The notes below the pieces were generated by a model, which saw nothing but the letters and a program-made list of their open reading frames with translations, was not told the origin of the DNA and searched no databases. A stretch of DNA of 32,872 nucleotides from contig DASUKL010000032.1 of NCBI GenBank assembly GCA_036278755.1, positions 1 through 32,872 of the forward strand, given 5' to 3'. The translations under genes were made by a program, and so were the position numbers. Source of the DNA: DASUKL01 sp036278755. Lineage in GTDB: Bacteria; Chloroflexota; Limnocylindria; Limnocylindrales; CSP1-4. Positions 31,322 to 32,872 of this stretch are shown one piece after another (positions within the stretch are counted from its first letter, which is position 1; each line of letters starts with the position of its first letter).

Positions 31322-32521
31322 GTGACGTCGGAGACGCTGTCGACCCTGTCGCCCGCCTTCGCCACGAGCCCGAGCCCCCAGCATCGCCGGCCTTCCAAGG
31401 TCGACTCCCTGCGCCCGACCTACGGCTTCGACGAGGTCTCCCTGGCCCCGGGGACCGACACGGTGGACCCCGCCGACGTTAGCCTCGAGGTCGAGTTCTG
31501 CGGGCTGCACCTTGGCATCCCCATCCTGGCCGCGGCCATGGACGCCGTGGTCGATGCCCGCCTGGCGGGTCGGCTGGCGGCCCTGGGTGGCTTGGCGGTC
31601 CTCAACCTCGAGGGCGTCCAGGCCCGCTACGACGACGCCGATGCGGTGCTGGCTCGCATCGCCGGGGCGCCGGACGCTGAGGTCCAGGCCCTCCTGGCCG
31701 AGGCGTATGCGGCGCCCGTCCGGGAGGACCTCGTGGCCCGCCGGATCGAGGAGATCCACGCCGCTGGCTCGCCGGCGGCCGTGGCCGCGACCCCGGCCGC
31801 GGCCCGCCGCTTCGGACCGTTCTGCGCCGAGCACGGGGCGGACCTCTTCGTGGTCCAGTCGCAGGTCTCCTCGGCCCGCCACCTGGCCAGCGGCTACGAC
31901 CCCCTGGAGCTCGCCGACTTCACGCGCTTCATGCCCATCCCCGTGGCCGTCGGCAACACGACCAGCTTCGAGGCGGCCTATCAGCTGATGCAGCAGGGAA
32001 GCGCGGCGATCTTCGTCGGCGTGGGCCCCGGGGCGGCCTGCACGACGCGCGAGGTGCTGGGTATCGGCGTACCCCAGATCACGGCCGTCAGCGACGTGGC
32101 CGCAGCCCGCGACACGTACTTCGCCGAGACGGGCCGCTACGTGGCCGTGGTGGCTGACGGAGGGATGCGCCGGGGCGGCGAGCTGGCCAAGGCCATCTGT
32201 GCGGGGGCCGACGCGCTGATGATCGGCTCCCCGCTGGCGCGAGCGGAGGAGGCGCCGGGTCGCGGCACGAACTGGGGGATGGCCTCGCCCTCACCGACGC
32301 TGCCACGGGGCACTCGCATCAAGGTCGGCACGGCAGGCCCGCTGGAGCGCATCCTCTTCGGCCCCTCGCGGGTCACTGATGGCTCCGAGAACCTCGTGGG
32401 TGCCCTGCGGCAGTCGATGGCGGCCCTGGGCGCGCGCACGATCCCCGACCTGCAGCTGGTCGAGATGATCCTGGCCCCGGCCGTCGCGGTCGAGGGCAAG
32501 TCCTGGCAGCGAGGCCGCTAA
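31322..32521 (+). CDS. guaB3: GuaB3-family IMP dehydrogenase-related protein
   Basis: A 399-aa TIM-barrel protein of the IMP dehydrogenase/GMP reductase superfamily without CBS domains. It shows LRPTYGFDEVSLAPG at the start, PILAAAMDAVVDARLAGRLA, and the catalytic-loop sequence GVGPGAACTTREVLGIGVPQ with the nucleophile-equivalent Cys240. The loop and length match GuaB3 proteins of actinobacteria and relatives, whose exact reaction (IMP dehydrogenase, GMP reductase or other) is less certain than that of GuaB. GTG 31322 is chosen from the ribosome-binding site GGAGGAG 10 nt upstream and a TATACT -10; the open frame extends further back without such signals. Likely single transcription unit. Confidence 0.93.
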   Translation: MTSETLSTLSPAFATSPSPQHRRPSKVDSLRPTYGFDEVSLAPGTDTVDPADVSLEVEFCGLHLGIPILAAAMDAVVDARLAGRLAALGGLAVLNLEGVQARYDDADAVLARIAGAPDAEVQALLAEAYAAPVREDLVARRIEEIHAAGSPAAVAATPAAARRFGPFCAEHGADLFVVQSQVSSARHLASGYDPLELADFTRFMPIPVAVGNTTSFEAAYQLMQQGSAAIFVGVGPGAACTTREVLGIGVPQITAVSDVAAARDTYFAETGRYVAVVADGGMRRGGELAKAICAGADALMIGSPLARAEEAPGRGTNWGMASPSPTLPRGTRIKVGTAGPLERILFGPSRVTDGSENLVGALRQSMAALGARTIPDLQLVEMILAPAVAVEGKSWQRGR

Positions 32522-32550
32522 GGGCCGCTCTCGGCTCCGCTGCCCCCTTT

Positions 32551-32760
32551 CGTTGGCTCCGCCACCCCTCCCGGGCATCTCGTGGCCTCTCGTCGCCCGC
32601 CTCGCCGGCTTGTCCTGCGCGCCTCCCCCCTGGCCACCCCTCTCGTTGGCTCCGCCACGCCTCCCCGGGCATCTCGTGGCCTCTCGTCGCCCGCCTCGCC
32701 GGCTTGTCCTGCGCGCCTCCCCCCTGGCCCACCCTCTCGTTGGCTCCGCCACCTTCCCTT
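32551..32760. repeat. 93-bp tandem direct repeats downstream of guaB3
   Basis: A C/T-rich unit beginning CGTTGGCTCCGCCAC starts at 32551, again at 32644 (period 93) and a third, truncated time at 32738 (period 94). The first two units are nearly identical, differing mainly by small changes near CCACC/CCACGCC and one C. A degenerate trace, TCTCGGCTCCGCTGCC, precedes them near 32530. Translations on both strands are highly repetitive and I see no believable protein. The region 32522-32872 otherwise holds no gene I can support. Confidence 0.85.
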
Positions 32761-32774
32761 CGTCGACGGCTTTT

Positions 32775-32828
32775 CGCGATCACGTTCGCTTCCCCCTCGC
32801 GAGCGTCGCTCGTTGTCCGCTGATCGCG
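32775..32828. other. Nested stem-loop at the right edge
   Basis: CGCGATCA (32775-32782) pairs with TGATCGCG (32821-32828), enclosing a second dyad CGAGCG (32800-32805), T, CGCTCG (32807-32812). The structure may be part of an untranslated region or a terminator. A TTGACA hexamer (32842-32847) follows and could be the -35 of a gene beyond the window, whose -10 would fall at the very edge. Confidence 0.4.
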
Positions 32829-32872
32829 CACAACGGTCGGGTTGACACCGTGACACCCGCATCCTGTTCGAC

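Noticed and set aside
32551..32760. CRISPR array
   Set aside because: The repeat unit is 93 bp and contiguous, with no spacers, and no cas gene is present.
32373..32862. Minus-strand repetitive open frames over the 93-bp repeats
   Set aside because: Similar repetitive Gly/Arg/Glu translations appear in several frames, as expected from a tandem DNA repeat. No start signal or domain.
32842..32872. Complete promoter at the right edge
   Set aside because: TTGACA is present but no -10 hexamer fits before the window ends, so only a possible -35 can be noted.

Overview
This is a very GC-rich (about 70 % by eye), densely coding bacterial window. Intergenic gaps are short and many neighbouring genes share 4-nt stop/start overlaps (ATGA or GTGA). 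The gene set fits a high-GC soil-type member of the Chloroflexota, or a related deep-branching monoderm: PdxS/PdxT for vitamin B6, a GuaB3-type IMP dehydrogenase paralogue, a DarA-type cyclic-di-AMP receptor near tmk, a SpoIIIAA-like ATPase with an R3H-like tail, LAL- and SARP-type ATPase regulators, and Ser/Ala/Pro-rich lipoprotein linkers. This placement is inference; the window has no rRNA or other phylogenetic marker.

Layout. (1) 43-2826: a large LuxR/LAL-type ATPase regulator, closed by a strong convergent hairpin. (2) 2884-5045, minus: a lipoprotein with two complete type-1-copper-like cupredoxin domains, followed by a secreted parallel beta-helix protein. A long dyad precedes them, in the gap shared with a divergent DUF4242-like gene. 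(3) 5492-10351, minus: a partner-switching operon containing a GAF-SpoIIE phosphatase-HATPase fusion, two STAS antagonists, an unknown 274-aa protein and a phytoene-dehydrogenase-like FAD oxidoreductase. (4) 10433-14123, minus: three tandem paralogous multi-pass membrane proteins that resemble the sensory half of histidine kinases but stop where the cytoplasmic output domain would begin. A SARP/BTAD-ATPase regulator (14246-17290) diverges from them. (5) A small VOC protein. (6) 17927-23519, plus: pdxS, pdxT, a double-GNAT protein, a SpoIIIAA/Ycf45-like ATPase and tmk, tightly packed. (7) A GAF-GGDEF protein in opposite orientation between tmk and the c-di-AMP receptor gene darA, followed by DinB and Nudix genes. 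(8) 26126-29748, minus: a xylose/ribose-type ABC importer (binding protein, ATPase, permease) with a 14-bp perfect hairpin after the binding-protein gene. (9) A threonine/serine dehydratase with a repeat-built insertion, divergent from guaB3. (10) A 93-bp tandem repeat tract and a stem-loop region at the right edge.

Most of the window is signalling and regulation mixed with housekeeping metabolism. The parts most likely to hold something undescribed are the two-domain cupredoxin/beta-helix pair, the kinase-less membrane triplet with its divergent SARP regulator, the partner-switching operon that appears to end in a redox enzyme, and the GGDEF protein with a changed guanine pocket beside a c-di-AMP receptor. 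No rRNA, tRNA, CRISPR array, transposase, integrase or phage gene was seen.
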